Below are positions 37,629 through 47,470 of a DNA stretch of 64,000 nt, piece after piece. The position numbers and the translations under genes were made by a program. The notes under the pieces were generated by a model. That model was not told the DNA's origin. It was given only the letters and a program-made list of their open reading frames with translations, and did no database searches. Location of the stretch: positions 1,628,666-1,692,665 of the forward strand of contig KV440964.1 in NCBI GenBank assembly GCA_001636495.1, written 5' to 3'. The DNA is from Sutcliffiella horikoshii. GTDB lineage: Bacteria; Bacillota; Bacilli; Bacillales; Bacillaceae_I. The first letter of the stretch is position 1; each line of letters begins with the position of its first letter.

Positions 37629-38147
37629 ATTATTAGCAAGGACATGATGGTAAACGATGGCATTCGTGCCCGTGAAGTACGTCTTATCGGTCAAAATGGA
37701 GATCAGCTAGGAATTAAGTCAAAAGTAGAAGCGCTGGAAATCGCAGCACGTGCTAACCTTGACTTAGTAATGGTTGCGCCTAATGCGAAACCTCCTGTAT
37801 GCCGAATTATGGACTACGGAAAGTTCCGTTTCGAGCAACAGAAGAAAGACAAAGAAGCGCGCAAAAACCAAAAAGTAATCAGCTTAAAGGAAGTTCGTTT
37901 AAGCCCTACAATTGATGAGCATGACTTCAATACGAAACTTCGCAATGCAATTAAGTTCCTTGAAAAAGGAGACAAAGTAAAAGCATCGATCCGATTCAAA
38001 GGACGTGCGATTACACATAAAGAAATTGGTCAGCGTGTGCTTGATCGTTTCTCAGCAGCATGTGCAGAAGTTTCAACAATTGAGTCTCATCCAAAAATGG
38101 ATGGGCGTAGCATGTTCTTAATACTGGCACCTAAAAACGAAAAGTAA
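37629..38147 (+). CDS. infC: Translation initiation factor IF-3
   Basis: The 172-residue factor prevents subunit joining and checks the start codon. No AUG/GUG/UUG fits the family N-terminus: GGAGGT (37618) is followed by CTA ATT ATT AGC AAG GAC. The start is therefore almost certainly ATT at 37629 (or 37632), as is common for infC. It gives ISKD, which aligns with the B. subtilis protein. The linker and both domains ([42 protein letters not shown]) are present. Confidence 0.93.
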   Translation: MISKDMMVNDGIRAREVRLIGQNGDQLGIKSKVEALEIAARANLDLVMVAPNAKPPVCRIMDYGKFRFEQQKKDKEARKNQKVISLKEVRLSPTIDEHDFNTKLRNAIKFLEKGDKVKASIRFKGRAITHKEIGQRVLDRFSAACAEVSTIESHPKMDGRSMFLILAPKNEK

Positions 38148-38168
38148 TTCATATGAGGAGGAACTCCA

Positions 38169-38369
38169 ATGCCTAAAATGAAAACTCATCGCGGATCAGC
38201 AAAAAGATTCAAGAAAACTGGATCTGGTAGCTTGAAGCGTTCTCACGCATACACAAGTCACTTATTCGCTAACAAGTCTCAAAAGCAAAAGCGTAAATTG
38301 CGTAAATCAGCTATGGTCAGCAAAGGTGATTTCAAACGCATCCGTCACATGTTAGACAACTTAAGATAA
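38169..38369 (+). CDS. rpmI: 50S ribosomal protein L35
   Basis: A 66-residue basic protein with the L35 signature [19 protein letters not shown]. It lies 21 bp after infC behind ATGAGGAGG and is co-transcribed with rplT. Confidence 0.97.
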   Translation: MPKMKTHRGSAKRFKKTGSGSLKRSHAYTSHLFANKSQKQKRKLRKSAMVSKGDFKRIRHMLDNLR

Positions 38370-38392
38370 TATTTTTATAGGAGGTATTTATA

Positions 38393-38752
38393 ATGCCAAG
38401 AGTTAAAGGCGGTACAGTAACACGCCAACGTCGTAAAAAAGTCATTAAATTAGCCAAAGGTTATTACGGTTCTAAACACACTTTATATAAAGTAGCTAAC
38501 CAACAAGTAATGAAATCCCTAATGTACGCTTATCGCGATCGTCGCCAGAAGAAGCGCGACTTCCGTAAGCTTTGGATCGCTCGTATCAACGCAGCGGCTC
38601 GCATGAACGGTCTTTCTTACAGCCGTCTAATGCACGGTTTGAAAGTAGCTGGAATCGAAGTAAACCGCAAAATGTTAGCTGAGCTAGCAGTTAGCGACGA
38701 AAAAGCATTTGCTGAATTGGCATCTGCTGCGAAAAACAGCTTAAATAAATAA
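38393..38752 (+). CDS. rplT: 50S ribosomal protein L20
   Basis: A 119-residue protein with an N-terminal basic helix ([25 protein letters not shown]) and globular RNA-binding domain ([21 protein letters not shown]). It helps early 50S assembly and is the expected autoregulator of the leader upstream of infC. AGGAGG precedes the ATG. Confidence 0.97.
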   Translation: MPRVKGGTVTRQRRKKVIKLAKGYYGSKHTLYKVANQQVMKSLMYAYRDRRQKKRDFRKLWIARINAAARMNGLSYSRLMHGLKVAGIEVNRKMLAELAVSDEKAFAELASAAKNSLNK

Positions 38753-38762
38753 TTTCTTACAC

Positions 38763-38795
38763 AAAAGAGGCTAACAATTTGGTAGCCTCTTTTTT
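38763..38795 (+). terminator. Terminator after rplT
   Basis: AAAAGAGGCTA and TAGCCTCTTTT arms, running into T residues. Confidence 0.9.
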
Positions 38796-38870
38796 ATTTG
38801 TTAAAATGAAAGAAAGTCGGTCATTAGTCTGCAAAATAGTAATGCACACATTCCAACGCTGGAGGATATG

Positions 38871-39134
38871 ATGGAAGTACTCATCGGTTATTGTATTTTT
38901 ATTAATTTTATTGGATTCATTATTATGAAAGTGGATAAACAGAGAGCAATTGAGCATCGATGGAGGGTTCCGGAACTTCATTTATGGGGGATTGCCTTGC
39001 TTGGTGGATCACTCGGTGCATGGATGGGGATGCAAACATACCGTCATAAAACGAAACGTCCGCTATTCCGTTTTGGGTTGCCGCTTGTCACCTTTTTATA
39101 TATTGGGCTCATGGGGTATTTTCTCATCGTCTGA
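38871..39134 (+). CDS. ysdA: DUF1294 membrane protein YsdA
   Basis: The 87-residue protein has three TM segments (about 3-20, 36-52, 66-86) and the DUF1294 signature KQRAIEHRWRVPELHLWGIALLGGSLGAWMGMQTYRHKTKRPLF. Function unknown. GGAGG at 38861-38865 fits the second of two adjacent ATG codons (38871) better than the first (38868). Confidence 0.88.
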   Translation: MEVLIGYCIFINFIGFIIMKVDKQRAIEHRWRVPELHLWGIALLGGSLGAWMGMQTYRHKTKRPLFRFGLPLVTFLYIGLMGYFLIV

Positions 39135-39198
39135 TCAGCTATCATAATTCCGTATTATTTGAATAAGCTTTACTATTACAACAAGGGAGGCAAGCCAT

Positions 39199-39786
39199 AT
39201 GGACGAAAAATTAAATGTGCTCTTTGTCGTAATTGAAAGTCACTGGTGGCTGGCTTCTCTTGGTTTTATTCTTTTTCATGTATTAAGACAAGTCCTTTTC
39301 ATACCTGTTGTCATCATTTGTATTGCAGGTGGGGCATTGTTTGGAGGGGTTGTCGGCAGTATATACTCTATAGCAGGTCTAACGTTATCAAGTCTGTTTT
39401 TCTATTTTCTTTATCAACAGTTCCCGGGAATCTTTGGGAAGATACTGAGAATGAAAGAAAGGCTGTTCGGCAATCGTGCAAATTTCTCAGTAGGGCAAAT
39501 TACCGTCATGCGTCTAATTCCATTCATTCACTTTCACCTGCTCTCCCTCTGTTTAATCGAAACAACCAAAAGCTTCCCGAAATATGCCAAAGCTTCCCTT
39601 CTAAGTAACATCCCTATCGCCATCATCTATACAGTCTTCGGACAATTCATCAAGGAATTCTCGCCGACAGCCATGCTTGTTGTACTGATTGGCCTGCTAC
39701 TCCTTATGCTCATCATGAGGCAGAAAGTGGTCGTCATGAAATGGGAGCAATTCTTCCATAAGGAAAAGCAATATAAAAGAGGTTAA
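39199..39786 (+). CDS. TVP38/TMEM64 (VTT/DedA-like) membrane protein
   Basis: A 195-residue protein with five or six TM segments and the VTT-domain pattern (IPVVIICIAGGALFGGVVGSIYSIAGLTLSSLFFYFLYQ, MRLIPFIHFHLLSL). Related Bacillus proteins include YtxB, which in B. subtilis is encoded near thrS rather than here. VTT proteins are implicated in phospholipid movement or membrane homeostasis. Gene is convergent with ysdB. Confidence 0.82.
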   Translation: MDEKLNVLFVVIESHWWLASLGFILFHVLRQVLFIPVVIICIAGGALFGGVVGSIYSIAGLTLSSLFFYFLYQQFPGIFGKILRMKERLFGNRANFSVGQITVMRLIPFIHFHLLSLCLIETTKSFPKYAKASLLSNIPIAIIYTVFGQFIKEFSPTAMLVVLIGLLLLMLIMRQKVVVMKWEQFFHKEKQYKRG

Positions 39787-39818
39787 CGCCCTGCTTGAGC
39801 GTTAACCTCTTTCTTCTT
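39775..39818. terminator. Shared bidirectional terminator (VTT gene and ysdB)
   Basis: AGAGGTTAACGC and GCGTTAACCTCT form a 12 bp stem, with A/T-rich flanks on both sides, between two convergent genes. Confidence 0.87.
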
Positions 39819-40194
39819 TCAAAAACTCTTTTATCGGACTCTTCCAATCAATTAGCGCATCCGGGTATTGCTTCCGGACCTCATTGCGGATGAATTCGAA
39901 ATCATGTTTTTTAAGACCTTGCAGCTTTTCTGGATTTTTCGGCCAAATGAAAATGGAGATGACCTCAAATGCCTTGTCGGTAGTACCTAAATATTTTTCC
40001 CCCTCAAACATAACGCCTTTGTAAGTGAGGAGAAAATTTTTCCGTACATTGCTTTTCTGATCAAGCATGTAGAAATTATTCTGTTCATGGGCAATCTCGA
40101 GTTTCCGCTTTGGATTCAGGAGGTACTTGAAAATGGAATAGATAATAAAAGCAACAAGTGCAAGTAAAGCGAGACGAATGAGAATCATAAACAT
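39802..40194 (-). CDS. ysdB: SigW-regulated membrane-anchored protein YsdB
   Basis: The 130-residue protein has an N-terminal TM (about 4-24) and a basic cytosolic domain (YLLNPKRKLEIAHEQNNFYMLDQKSNVRKNFLLTYKGVMFEGEKYLG) matching YsdB. GAAGGGGT lies upstream of the ATG. A clear SigW promoter precedes it, which agrees with SigW control of ysdB in B. subtilis. Molecular role unknown. Confidence 0.87.
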   Translation of the reverse strand: MFMILIRLALLALVAFIIYSIFKYLLNPKRKLEIAHEQNNFYMLDQKSNVRKNFLLTYKGVMFEGEKYLGTTDKAFEVISIFIWPKNPEKLQGLKKHDFEFIRNEVRKQYPDALIDWKSPIKEFLKEERG

Positions 40195-40240
40195 ATTTGC
40201 TACCCCTTCGCAAAAATAAAAGTTTTATTATAAAATACCT

Positions 40241-40271
40241 ATTATACGGGTGGAGGTATGAAAAGGTTTCA
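40241..40271 (-). promoter_or_regulatory. SigW promoter of ysdB
   Basis: On the minus strand TGAAAC (40271-40266) is followed after 17 bp by CGTATAAT (40248-40241), a full ECF SigW-type promoter. Confidence 0.8.
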
Positions 40272-40306
40272 TTTTTTATAAAAAAATTTAAAAAAGGCGG
40301 TACTTT

Positions 40307-40795
40307 ATGAAATTACAGAAATTATACGATATGCAAAGAGAGCTCGATGCTAAAATTGAATCACAGCACGGTTTGAAAAAAGAGGATTTAGTGGACCAAA
40401 AGATCCTTGCCTTGCTTGTGGAACTAGGAGAATTGGCAAATGAGACACGATGCTTCAAGTTCTGGAGTGTAAAGCCACCTGCTGAACGCAGTGTTATTTT
40501 AGAAGAGTATGTGGACGGGGTGCATTTTATTTTATCATTGGGCCTAACGTTCGGGTATGGGGTTGAACTCTCAAGAGGACTTGCCGAGAAATCGGAGTCG
40601 CTTACCGAGCAATTCAATACGGTCTACCATCTTGTTTCTGTATTTAGAAATGATGTTTCCGAAGAGAATTTTACCGTATTGTTTGATTCCTATATGGAAC
40701 TTGGGGAAGTGCTCGGCTTCTCATGGGAGGAAGTGGAGGATGCCTACCTTGCAAAAAACAAGGTGAATCATGAGCGCCAGGAGCAAGGATATTAA
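40307..40795 (+). CDS. Dimeric all-alpha dUTP diphosphatase (MazG-like)
   Basis: The 162-residue protein belongs to the dUTPase_2/all-alpha NTP pyrophosphatase group: metal-binding ELGELANETRCFKFW (about 44-58) and EEYVDGVHFILSLG (about 70-83) supply the acidic cluster. It would hydrolyse dUTP to dUMP, keeping uracil out of DNA and feeding dTMP synthesis. Gene sits divergently from ysdB and upstream of ysdC. Confidence 0.87.
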   Translation: MKLQKLYDMQRELDAKIESQHGLKKEDLVDQKILALLVELGELANETRCFKFWSVKPPAERSVILEEYVDGVHFILSLGLTFGYGVELSRGLAEKSESLTEQFNTVYHLVSVFRNDVSEENFTVLFDSYMELGEVLGFSWEEVEDAYLAKNKVNHERQEQGY

Positions 40796-40800
40796 TCCTT

Positions 40801-40829
40801 TTTACATTAGTAAGAGTTTTCTGTATAAT
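40801..40829 (+). promoter_or_regulatory. SigA promoter of ysdC
   Basis: TTTACA (40801) and TATAAT (40824) with a 17 bp spacer, immediately after the dUTPase stop. Confidence 0.75.
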
Positions 40830-40867
40830 AATTGTTGGATTGATATTTATTAAGGGGGTCGAAATAC

Positions 40868-41953
40868 ATGACAAAGCTAGATGAAACATTAACAATGTTG
40901 AAAGATCTAACAGATGCCAAGGGTATTCCCGGCAATGAAAAAGAACCACGTGACGTAATGAAAAAATACATAACGCCATTCGCTGATGAAGTATTCACAG
41001 ACGGATTAGGCAGCTTGATTGCTAAAAAAGTCGGAAAAGCGGACGGACCAAAAATAATGGTAGCCGGACACTTAGACGAAGTCGGCTTCATGATCACACA
41101 TATTGATGACCGAGGATTCCTTCGCTTCCAAACAGTTGGCGGCTGGTGGTCCCAAGTAATGCTGGCACAACGTGTTACAATCGTAACTTCTAAAGGCGAC
41201 GTTACAGGTGTAATCGGTTCTAAACCGCCACACATCCTGCCTCCAGAAGCACGCAAAAAACCAGTAGACATCAAAGACATGTTCATCGACATCGGTGCAT
41301 CCAGCCGTGAAGAAGCACAAGAATGGGGAGTACGCCCTGGCGACCAAGTTGTCCCTTACTTTGAATTCACTGTCATGAACAACGAAAAAATGCTCCTTGC
41401 AAAAGCCTGGGATAACCGTATCGGCTGTGCGATCGCGATTGACGTGTTGAAACAGTTGAAGGGTGCTGACCACCCGAACGTAGTATACGGAGTAGGTACA
41501 GTTCAAGAGGAAGTTGGCCTTCGTGGTGCGAAAACTTCCGCCAATCTTATCCAGCCTGACATCGGATTCGGTGTGGACGTAGGTATCGCAGGAGACACTC
41601 CAGGCGTGACAGAAAAAGAAGCACTAAGCAAAATGGGGAAAGGTCCGCAAATCATCCTTTATGATGCATCCATGGTCTCCCACAAAGGATTACGCGACTT
41701 CGTAACAGGTGTAGCCGACGAAATGGAAATTCCATATCAGTTCGACTCTGTTGCAGGAGGCGGAACAGATTCTGGTGCCATCCACCTGACAGCTCAAGGT
41801 GTACCTGCACTATCTATCACGATTGCAACACGCTACATCCACTCTCACGCAGCAATGCTGCACCGCGATGATTACGAGAATGCGGTGAAATTGATTGCAG
41901 AAGTGATCAAGAAGTTAGATGCGGATACGGTAAGCAGATTGACGTTTGATTGA
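40868..41953 (+). CDS. ysdC: M42-family glutamyl/leucyl aminopeptidase YsdC
   Basis: The 361-residue metallopeptidase has metal ligands in [11 protein letters not shown] (about 67), the bimetal D in [11 protein letters not shown] in [10 protein letters not shown] in [10 protein letters not shown], and the C-terminal histidine in [13 protein letters not shown]42 enzymes form dodecameric cytosolic tetrahedral peptidases that trim peptides. AGGGGGTCG precedes the ATG. Confidence 0.94.
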   Translation: MTKLDETLTMLKDLTDAKGIPGNEKEPRDVMKKYITPFADEVFTDGLGSLIAKKVGKADGPKIMVAGHLDEVGFMITHIDDRGFLRFQTVGGWWSQVMLAQRVTIVTSKGDVTGVIGSKPPHILPPEARKKPVDIKDMFIDIGASSREEAQEWGVRPGDQVVPYFEFTVMNNEKMLLAKAWDNRIGCAIAIDVLKQLKGADHPNVVYGVGTVQEEVGLRGAKTSANLIQPDIGFGVDVGIAGDTPGVTEKEALSKMGKGPQIILYDASMVSHKGLRDFVTGVADEMEIPYQFDSVAGGGTDSGAIHLTAQGVPALSITIATRYIHSHAAMLHRDDYENAVKLIAEVIKKLDADTVSRLTFD

Positions 41954-41970
41954 TAGTAATTTTGATTGGC

Positions 41971-42004
41971 CCGCCGCTCACATTTGTGTGGGCGGTTTTT
42001 TTTT
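41971..42004 (+). terminator. Terminator after ysdC
   Basis: CCGCC..CACA pairs with TGTG..GGCGG, then nine T residues. Confidence 0.9.
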
Positions 42005-42027
42005 GTTAAAGGACTGGCAAAGTCAAT

Positions 42028-42288
42028 GAAGACCTCTGTTCGGAGAAATAGAAAAGAGAGAGAGATCTTCATAAAGGGTATGAAGACCTCTGTTGAACGA
42101 AAAAGCAAGAAGAGAGGTCCTCATTAAGGGTATGAAGACCTCTGTTGAACGAAAAAGCAAGAAGAGAGGTCCTCATTAAGGGTATGAAGACCTCTGTTGG
42201 ATGAAAAAGCAAGAAGAGAGGTCATCATTAAGGGTATGAAGACTTCTGTTGAATGAAAAAGCAAGAAGAGAGGTCTTCATTAAAGGTA
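42028..42288. repeat. Second tandem array, five units of about 52 bp
   Basis: GAAGAC recurs at 42028, 42082, 42134, 42186 and 42238 (steps 54, 52, 52, 52). Arms GAAGACCTCT and AGAGGTC(C/T)TC flank a loop GTTGAACGAAAAAGCAAGA that is unrelated to the loop of the first array. The joint CATTAAGGGTAT resembles that of array 1. It lies between convergent genes ysdC (+) and sspI (-). Confidence 0.95.
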
Positions 42289-42300
42289 CTGCAATACAGA

Positions 42301-42328
42301 AAAAAACAGCCCCCACAAAAGGAGCTGC
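42301..42328 (-). terminator. Terminator after sspI
   Basis: Read on the minus strand, CAGCTCC pairs with GGGGGCTG and is followed by six T residues. Confidence 0.7.
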
Positions 42329-42337
42329 CCTATAATA

Positions 42338-42544
42338 CTATTTCAATCCATCCTCTAAAGTTGAGAGCATTTCGGCCTTTTCCTGCTCGGAAGAATTCTC
42401 CCAAATTACTTCAAACAACACGCCTAAACCTGGAAGCATTTTTTCCTCGCCTTTATTAATGGCATCTAAGATTGTCTCTCTAAGCTGGTCTTGGGAATTA
42501 CCTTCCACATTCTCACGGATTGCATGACGTAAATTTAAATTCAT
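42338..42544 (-). CDS. sspI: Small acid-soluble spore protein I
   Basis: A 68-residue minor spore protein: [18 protein letters not shown] then [19 protein letters not shown], the SspI signature. The ATG at 42544 has an excellent ribosome site (GAGGTGAT); the upstream ATG adding 3 residues lies inside it. SspI is made in the forespore. I did not find a convincing SigG promoter. Confidence 0.94.
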   Translation of the reverse strand: MNLNLRHAIRENVEGNSQDQLRETILDAINKGEEKMLPGLGVLFEVIWENSSEQEKAEMLSTLEDGLK

Positions 42545-42598
42545 CCTTATCACCTCGTAGGAAAAATAGTATCAACACATAGGATGTCCAACAGGTGG

Positions 42599-42627
42599 TT
42601 TAATTATGTGTGCAAAATGCGTATAAT
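42599..42627 (+). promoter_or_regulatory. Probable promoter of the ysgA-like gene
   Basis: TTTAAT (42599) and TATAAT (42622) with a 17 bp spacer. Confidence 0.5.
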
Positions 42628-42662
42628 AGCAGTAATGAGTAGTGGAAAAGGAGAAACAAGTA

Positions 42663-43421
42663 TTGAAACATATAGAATCCATCAAAAATAATAAAGTGAA
42701 ACAGTGGAAAAAGCTGCAGAAAAAGAAAGAACGTGAACAGTCTGGGCTGTTTATCATTGAAGGATTTCATCTGGTGGAAGAGGCCTTGAAAGTGGACAAT
42801 CTTGTTGAAGAAATCATCATTTCAGAAGATCGCTCCATACCAAAAGAATGGGATCTCAACCATGTGGAGCTTATTTATGCCGTTCCGAATGTCCTTAAAG
42901 AAATCAGTGAAACAGAAACGCCACAGGGAGTGGCAGCGATCTGCCGCATTCCAGAAGAAAACGAACGCACTATCCAACCCAACCAAAAAATTCTTTTGCT
43001 CGACAATGTTCAAGACCCGGGAAATGTGGGCACAATGATAAGAACAGCGGACGCTGCGGGAATGGACATGGTTATATTAGGAGAAGGCTGTGCAGATTTA
43101 TACAGTTCCAAAGTAATTCGTTCCACACAAGGATCGATTTTTCACCTGCCAATATCAAGAGGCAATCTCAAAAATTACATCGATCAGTCCAAGGAACTAC
43201 AAACACCTGTTTACGGAACCTCCTTGCAAAACGGAGTCCCATACCAGGAAGTACAACCTTCCGAAGCATTCGCGCTTATCCTTGGAAACGAAGGAAAAGG
43301 AATGGCCCAAGAGCATCTCGACATAACAGACCAGAACCTTTACATTCCGATTCATGGTCAGAGCGAATCATTGAATGTCGGCGTTGCGGCAGGGATTTTA
43401 ATGTATTATTTACGTGGATAG
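42663..43421 (+). CDS. ysgA: SpoU-family RNA 2'-O-methyltransferase (YsgA/TrmH type)
   Basis: The 252-residue protein has an N-terminal SpoU substrate-binding domain (NNKVKQWKKLQKKKER..LFIIEGFHLVEEAL) and the knotted SPOUT domain with NVQDPGNVGTMIRTADAAG, LGNEGKGM and the SLNVGVAAGILMYYL tail. These bind SAM and methylate ribose in tRNA or rRNA. Start TTG at 42663 follows AAAGGAG; the longer frame would start with KEKQ before it. Target RNA unknown. Confidence 0.92.
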   Translation: MKHIESIKNNKVKQWKKLQKKKEREQSGLFIIEGFHLVEEALKVDNLVEEIIISEDRSIPKEWDLNHVELIYAVPNVLKEISETETPQGVAAICRIPEENERTIQPNQKILLLDNVQDPGNVGTMIRTADAAGMDMVILGEGCADLYSSKVIRSTQGSIFHLPISRGNLKNYIDQSKELQTPVYGTSLQNGVPYQEVQPSEAFALILGNEGKGMAQEHLDITDQNLYIPIHGQSESLNVGVAAGILMYYLRG

Positions 43422-43479
43422 AGTTGCATCTGGCACGTGTTTTCAATATAATATAAAAATAGTTACATACAAAACAAAG

Positions 43480-43735
43480 CAATGAGAGAGGCAAGTAGCT
43501 CGATTCAGACTTTACCAGGGAAAAGATGCCTAGGCTGCAAGCATCTTAAAGGAAGAATGAGTGAACATTTCACCTCTTGAGTGACACTTGGACCAGCAGG
43601 CTAAAAGCTATGCTGTAAAGGTGGACCGGTTAGATAGCCGTTATCTGGAACAGAGCGAACAAAGAGTATTTTGTCTTTGTTAACTAGGGTGGTACCGCGA
43701 ATATCTCGTCCCTTTTTGAGGGGCGAGTTTTTTTG
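43480..43735 (+). promoter_or_regulatory. T-box riboswitch, phenylalanine type
   Basis: Begins with AGAGAGG, has a candidate TTC specifier in GAACATTTCACC (about 43564-43575), then the consensus T-box AGGGTGGTACCGCG (43685-43698). TGGT suits the A discriminator of tRNA-Phe. The terminator CTCGTCCC/GGGGCGAG (43705-43728) ends in T7. It controls pheST. Confidence 0.95.
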
Positions 43736-43775
43736 TTTATTTCTAAAGGTCAATAGATAGATCTTAGAACATCTT

Positions 43776-43903
43776 AGCTGTTGATTGGAGCAATGGGCGA
43801 AGACTCCGGAGGGAGGTAGCGGTAGGTTGAGACCCCGCAACGGAGTGAGGAGGCTCAAGCATCGCCCCTCGGAAAGCGAAGCCCAGTGCGGAAATCAACA
43901 GCG
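43776..43903 (+). repeat. Palindromic repeat, copy 7 (between T-box and pheS)
   Basis: CTGTTGATT/AATCAACAG outer arms with inner GCAATGGGC/GCCCAGTGC. As with thrS, the element lies between the leader terminator and the ribosome site of the gene. Confidence 0.92.
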
Positions 43904-43937
43904 GCGTTTAAAGAAAATGAACCAAGGAGGAATAGAT

Positions 43938-44972
43938 GTGGAACAACGATTGAAGGAATTAGAGACGCTTGCCATTGAGCAGGTAGAACAAGCACAAGAC
44001 TTAAAGCAATTGAATGAAGTCCGTGTGGCGTACCTTGGAAAAAAAGGTCCCATCACAGAAATCTTAAAAGGAATGGGTAAGCTTTCTGCGGAAGAACGTC
44101 CGAAAATGGGTGCGCTAGCTAACGTAGTACGCGGAAATGTAGCTGAGAAAATTGAAGCGAAACAAGCTGAAATGGAAAAAGCGGAAGTGGCAAAGAAGCT
44201 TGCATCTGAAACAATTGATGTAACTTTACCTGGCCGTCCGGCACCAACTGGAAACCCTCACCCACTTACAAAAGTCATCGAAGAAATTGAAGACCTTTTC
44301 CTAGGAATGGGCTACACCATCACAGAAGGACCGGAAGTGGAAACGGATTACTACAATTTTGAAGCATTGAACTTGCCGAAGGATCACCCTGCTCGAGATA
44401 TGCAGGATTCTTTCTATATTACAGATGAAGTACTTTTAAGAACACAAACTTCTCCTGTTCAAGCAAGAACAATGGAAGCAAACAAAGAAAAGGGACCAAT
44501 CAAAATCATCTGTCCTGGTAAAGTGTACCGCCGTGATGATGATGATGCGACTCACTCCCACCAGTTCACACAGATTGAAGGGCTTGTTATTGACGAGAAC
44601 ATCAGCATGAGTGACCTTAAAGGGACGCTTGAAACTTTTGCGAAAAAGATGTTCGGTGAAGACCGTGAAATCCGTCTGCGTCCAAGCTTTTTCCCATTCA
44701 CTGAGCCATCCGTTGAGATTGACGTGACATGTGCGAAATGTGGAGGAAAAGGCTGTAGCATGTGTAAAGGTACTGGCTGGATTGAAATTCTTGGAGCAGG
44801 GATGGTTCATCCTCGCGTGCTTGAAATGTCCGGTTATGATCCGAAAAAATATCAAGGATTTGCATTTGGAATGGGACCTGAGCGTATTGCGATGCTTCGT
44901 TATGGCATTGACGATATCCGCCATTTCTACACGAACGATCAACGTTTCGTGAAGCAATTCAATCGAGTTTAA
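43938..44972 (+). CDS. pheS: Phenylalanyl-tRNA synthetase alpha subunit
   Basis: The 344-residue catalytic subunit: coiled-coil N-terminus (about 1-85) and class II core with [41 protein letters not shown] and [19 protein letters not shown] at 43938 follows AAGGAGG by nine bases and gives the family length; the longer frame reads through the palindromic repeat and is artefactual. pheT starts 15 bp after the stop. Confidence 0.96.
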   Translation: MEQRLKELETLAIEQVEQAQDLKQLNEVRVAYLGKKGPITEILKGMGKLSAEERPKMGALANVVRGNVAEKIEAKQAEMEKAEVAKKLASETIDVTLPGRPAPTGNPHPLTKVIEEIEDLFLGMGYTITEGPEVETDYYNFEALNLPKDHPARDMQDSFYITDEVLLRTQTSPVQARTMEANKEKGPIKIICPGKVYRRDDDDATHSHQFTQIEGLVIDENISMSDLKGTLETFAKKMFGEDREIRLRPSFFPFTEPSVEIDVTCAKCGGKGCSMCKGTGWIEILGAGMVHPRVLEMSGYDPKKYQGFAFGMGPERIAMLRYGIDDIRHFYTNDQRFVKQFNRV

Positions 44973-44987
44973 GAGGAGGGAAAAAAC

Positions 44988-47402
44988 ATGTTAGTATCTT
45001 ACAATTGGTTAAAAGATTACGTAAACATAGATGATATTTCTGCTGAAGATTTGGCAGAGAAAATTACAAGAAGCGGTATTGAAGTAGAAGGCGTGGAGTT
45101 GCTGAACGACGGTATTAAGGGCGTTGTAGTCGGTCACGTTTTGGAAAAAGAACAGCATCCAAATGCGGATAAGTTGAACGTATGTCAGGTGGACCTTGGA
45201 AACGGAGAGACTGTTCAAATTGTCTGCGGTGCTAAAAACGTAGACAAAGGCCAGAAAGTTGCTGTTGCAACCGTTGGGGCAGTGCTTCCTGGTAATTTTA
45301 AAATAAAGCGTGCAAAGCTTCGCGGGGAAGAATCCAATGGAATGATTTGTTCTCTGCAGGAACTAGGTATTGGTTCTAAGCTTGTTGCCAAAGAATACTC
45401 AGAAGGAATCTTCGTGTTTCCGAATGATGTGGAAGTTGGTCAAGATGCACTAGAATACTTAAACCGCAACGACAAAGTAATGGAACTAGGGCTTACGCCA
45501 AACCGCTCTGACGCATTAAGTATGCTGGGTGTGGCGTATGAAGTCGGCGCAATCCTTGGCCGTGAAGTGAAATGGCCGTCTACTGAATATGAAGCAAACA
45601 ATGAGCAAGCGTCTGACTATATTTCTGTAAATGTGGATGCTTCTGATGACAACCCATTATATGTGGCTAAAGTAGTGAAAAATGTGAAAATCGGTCCTTC
45701 ACCGCTTTGGATGCAAGGTCGTCTGATGGCAGCAGGAATCCGCCCACACAACAATGTGGTCGACATCACGAACTACATTTTACTAGAATACGGTCAGCCA
45801 CTACATGCGTTCGACTATGATCGTCTTGGCAGCAAAGAAATCCTTGTCCGCCGTGCCCGCAAAGATGAGAAGATTACGACGCTTGATGATGCAGAACGTA
45901 CGTTAACTGAAGACCACCTTGTTATCACAAACGGCTCTGAGCCAGTCGCGCTTGCCGGTGTGATGGGTGGAGCAAATTCAGAGGTTCAAGCTGATACAAC
46001 GACTATCCTGCTGGAGTCCGCATACTTCAACGGAGTGACGGTCCGAAAAGCTTCGAAAGACCACGGACTTCGCAGTGAAGCAAGTGCCCGTTATGAAAAA
46101 GGAATTGACCCGAACCGTACGCGTGAAGCCGCAGAAAGAGCTGTTGCATTAATGGCAGAATACGCTGGCGGTGAAGTGGTTGGCGGATCTGTGGAAGTAA
46201 ACACGTTGAAAGTAGAACCTGCAGTTGTGACTACTACTGTAGAAAAAATAAATGCTGTTTTAGGAACTACCATCACTGCTGCGGAAGTGAAGGAGATTTT
46301 CACAAAGTTGAAATTTGAAGTAGTTGAAGATAACGGAAGCTTTACGGTAACGGTTCCTACTCGTCGTGGCGATATCACGATTGAAGAGGATCTTGTAGAG
46401 GAAGTTGCTCGTCTTTTCGGATACGACAACATTCCAACAACATTGCCTGTAAGTGCTGCAACACCTGGTGTGTTGACACCTTACCAAGCAAAGCGTCGTA
46501 AAGTCCGCCGTTACCTTGAGGGCGCTGGTCTGATCCAAAATATCACGTACTCCCTGACAAGTGACGAGCGCGCGAAGCAATTTGCACTAGAGGATGGGAA
46601 AGCGATACGTCTTGCGATGCCGATGAGTGAAGAAAGAAGCACGCTTCGTCTGAGCCTTGTGCCGCATCTACTAGAAGCGCTACAACACAATATCGCCCGA
46701 TCCTTGCAGGCGAACGCTGTGTATGAAATTGGTTCTGTTTTCATCGGAAAAGACGATGCAGTATTGCCAGAAGAGAAAGAACGCCTGGCTGGTGCATTAA
46801 CAGGTCTATGGCAACAACATCCATGGCAGGGTGAGAAAAAAGCGGTTGATTTCTTTGTAGCAAAAGGAATCCTAGAAGGCATGTTCACAATGCTTGGAGT
46901 AAGTGAAACTATTACTTACACACGCTCTGAAAAAGATGGCTTGCACCCTGGGCGCACAGCAGAAATCTTACTGAACGGAGAGAGCATTGGTTTCATCGGC
47001 CAGCTTCACCCTGAAAAGTTGAATGAACTGGACCTGCCTGAAACATACGTATTTGAACTATCCTTAACAGCACTCCTTGGAGAAAGTATCGGAGAAATTC
47101 AATACGAAGCAATCCCGCGCTTCCCATCCATCAGCCGTGATATCGCGCTTGTCGTAGATCGTGAAACTCCAGCAGGTGAGTTGGAAGCAGTCATCAAAAC
47201 AACTGGCGGTTCGCTTCTAAAAGAAGTACAGGTATTTGATGTGTACGAAGGCGATAAAATCGACTCATCTAAAAAATCAGTCGCATTCGCATTGCGCTAC
47301 TATCACCCAGAACACACACTAACAGACGAAGAAGTAACTAAAGTCCACACAAAAGTGCTTCAAGCAGTCGAAGAAAAATTCGATGCCGTACTAAGAAGCT
47401 AA
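44988..47402 (+). CDS. pheT: Phenylalanyl-tRNA synthetase beta subunit
   Basis: The 804-residue subunit has a tRNA-binding OB domain (about 40-155, [18 protein letters not shown]), the B3/B4 editing domain, B5 domain, and a C-terminal FDX-ACB anticodon domain (about 710-804, [29 protein letters not shown]). It completes the alpha2beta2 enzyme. AGAGGAGGG precedes the ATG. Confidence 0.97.
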   Translation: MLVSYNWLKDYVNIDDISAEDLAEKITRSGIEVEGVELLNDGIKGVVVGHVLEKEQHPNADKLNVCQVDLGNGETVQIVCGAKNVDKGQKVAVATVGAVLPGNFKIKRAKLRGEESNGMICSLQELGIGSKLVAKEYSEGIFVFPNDVEVGQDALEYLNRNDKVMELGLTPNRSDALSMLGVAYEVGAILGREVKWPSTEYEANNEQASDYISVNVDASDDNPLYVAKVVKNVKIGPSPLWMQGRLMAAGIRPHNNVVDITNYILLEYGQPLHAFDYDRLGSKEILVRRARKDEKITTLDDAERTLTEDHLVITNGSEPVALAGVMGGANSEVQADTTTILLESAYFNGVTVRKASKDHGLRSEASARYEKGIDPNRTREAAERAVALMAEYAGGEVVGGSVEVNTLKVEPAVVTTTVEKINAVLGTTITAAEVKEIFTKLKFEVVEDNGSFTVTVPTRRGDITIEEDLVEEVARLFGYDNIPTTLPVSAATPGVLTPYQAKRRKVRRYLEGAGLIQNITYSLTSDERAKQFALEDGKAIRLAMPMSEERSTLRLSLVPHLLEALQHNIARSLQANAVYEIGSVFIGKDDAVLPEEKERLAGALTGLWQQHPWQGEKKAVDFFVAKGILEGMFTMLGVSETITYTRSEKDGLHPGRTAEILLNGESIGFIGQLHPEKLNELDLPETYVFELSLTALLGESIGEIQYEAIPRFPSISRDIALVVDRETPAGELEAVIKTTGGSLLKEVQVFDVYEGDKIDSSKKSVAFALRYYHPEHTLTDEEVTKVHTKVLQAVEEKFDAVLRS

Positions 47403-47410
47403 TATAAATG

Positions 47411-47443
47411 AAAAAAGGGATTCCTATTCGGGATCCCTTTTTT
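47411..47443 (+). terminator. Terminator after pheT
   Basis: AAAAAAGGGAT and ATCCCTTTTTT arms around a short loop. Confidence 0.9.
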
Positions 47444-47470
47444 ATGGTCTATCTGAAAATGCGATACCCT

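Noticed and set aside
42545-42620. SigG promoter for sspI
   Set aside because: GATACTA resembles a -10, but no acceptable -35 lies at 17-18 bp.
43785-43937. N-terminal extension of pheS
   Set aside because: It reads through palindromic repeat copy 7; the GTG at 43938 with AAGGAGG gives the family length.
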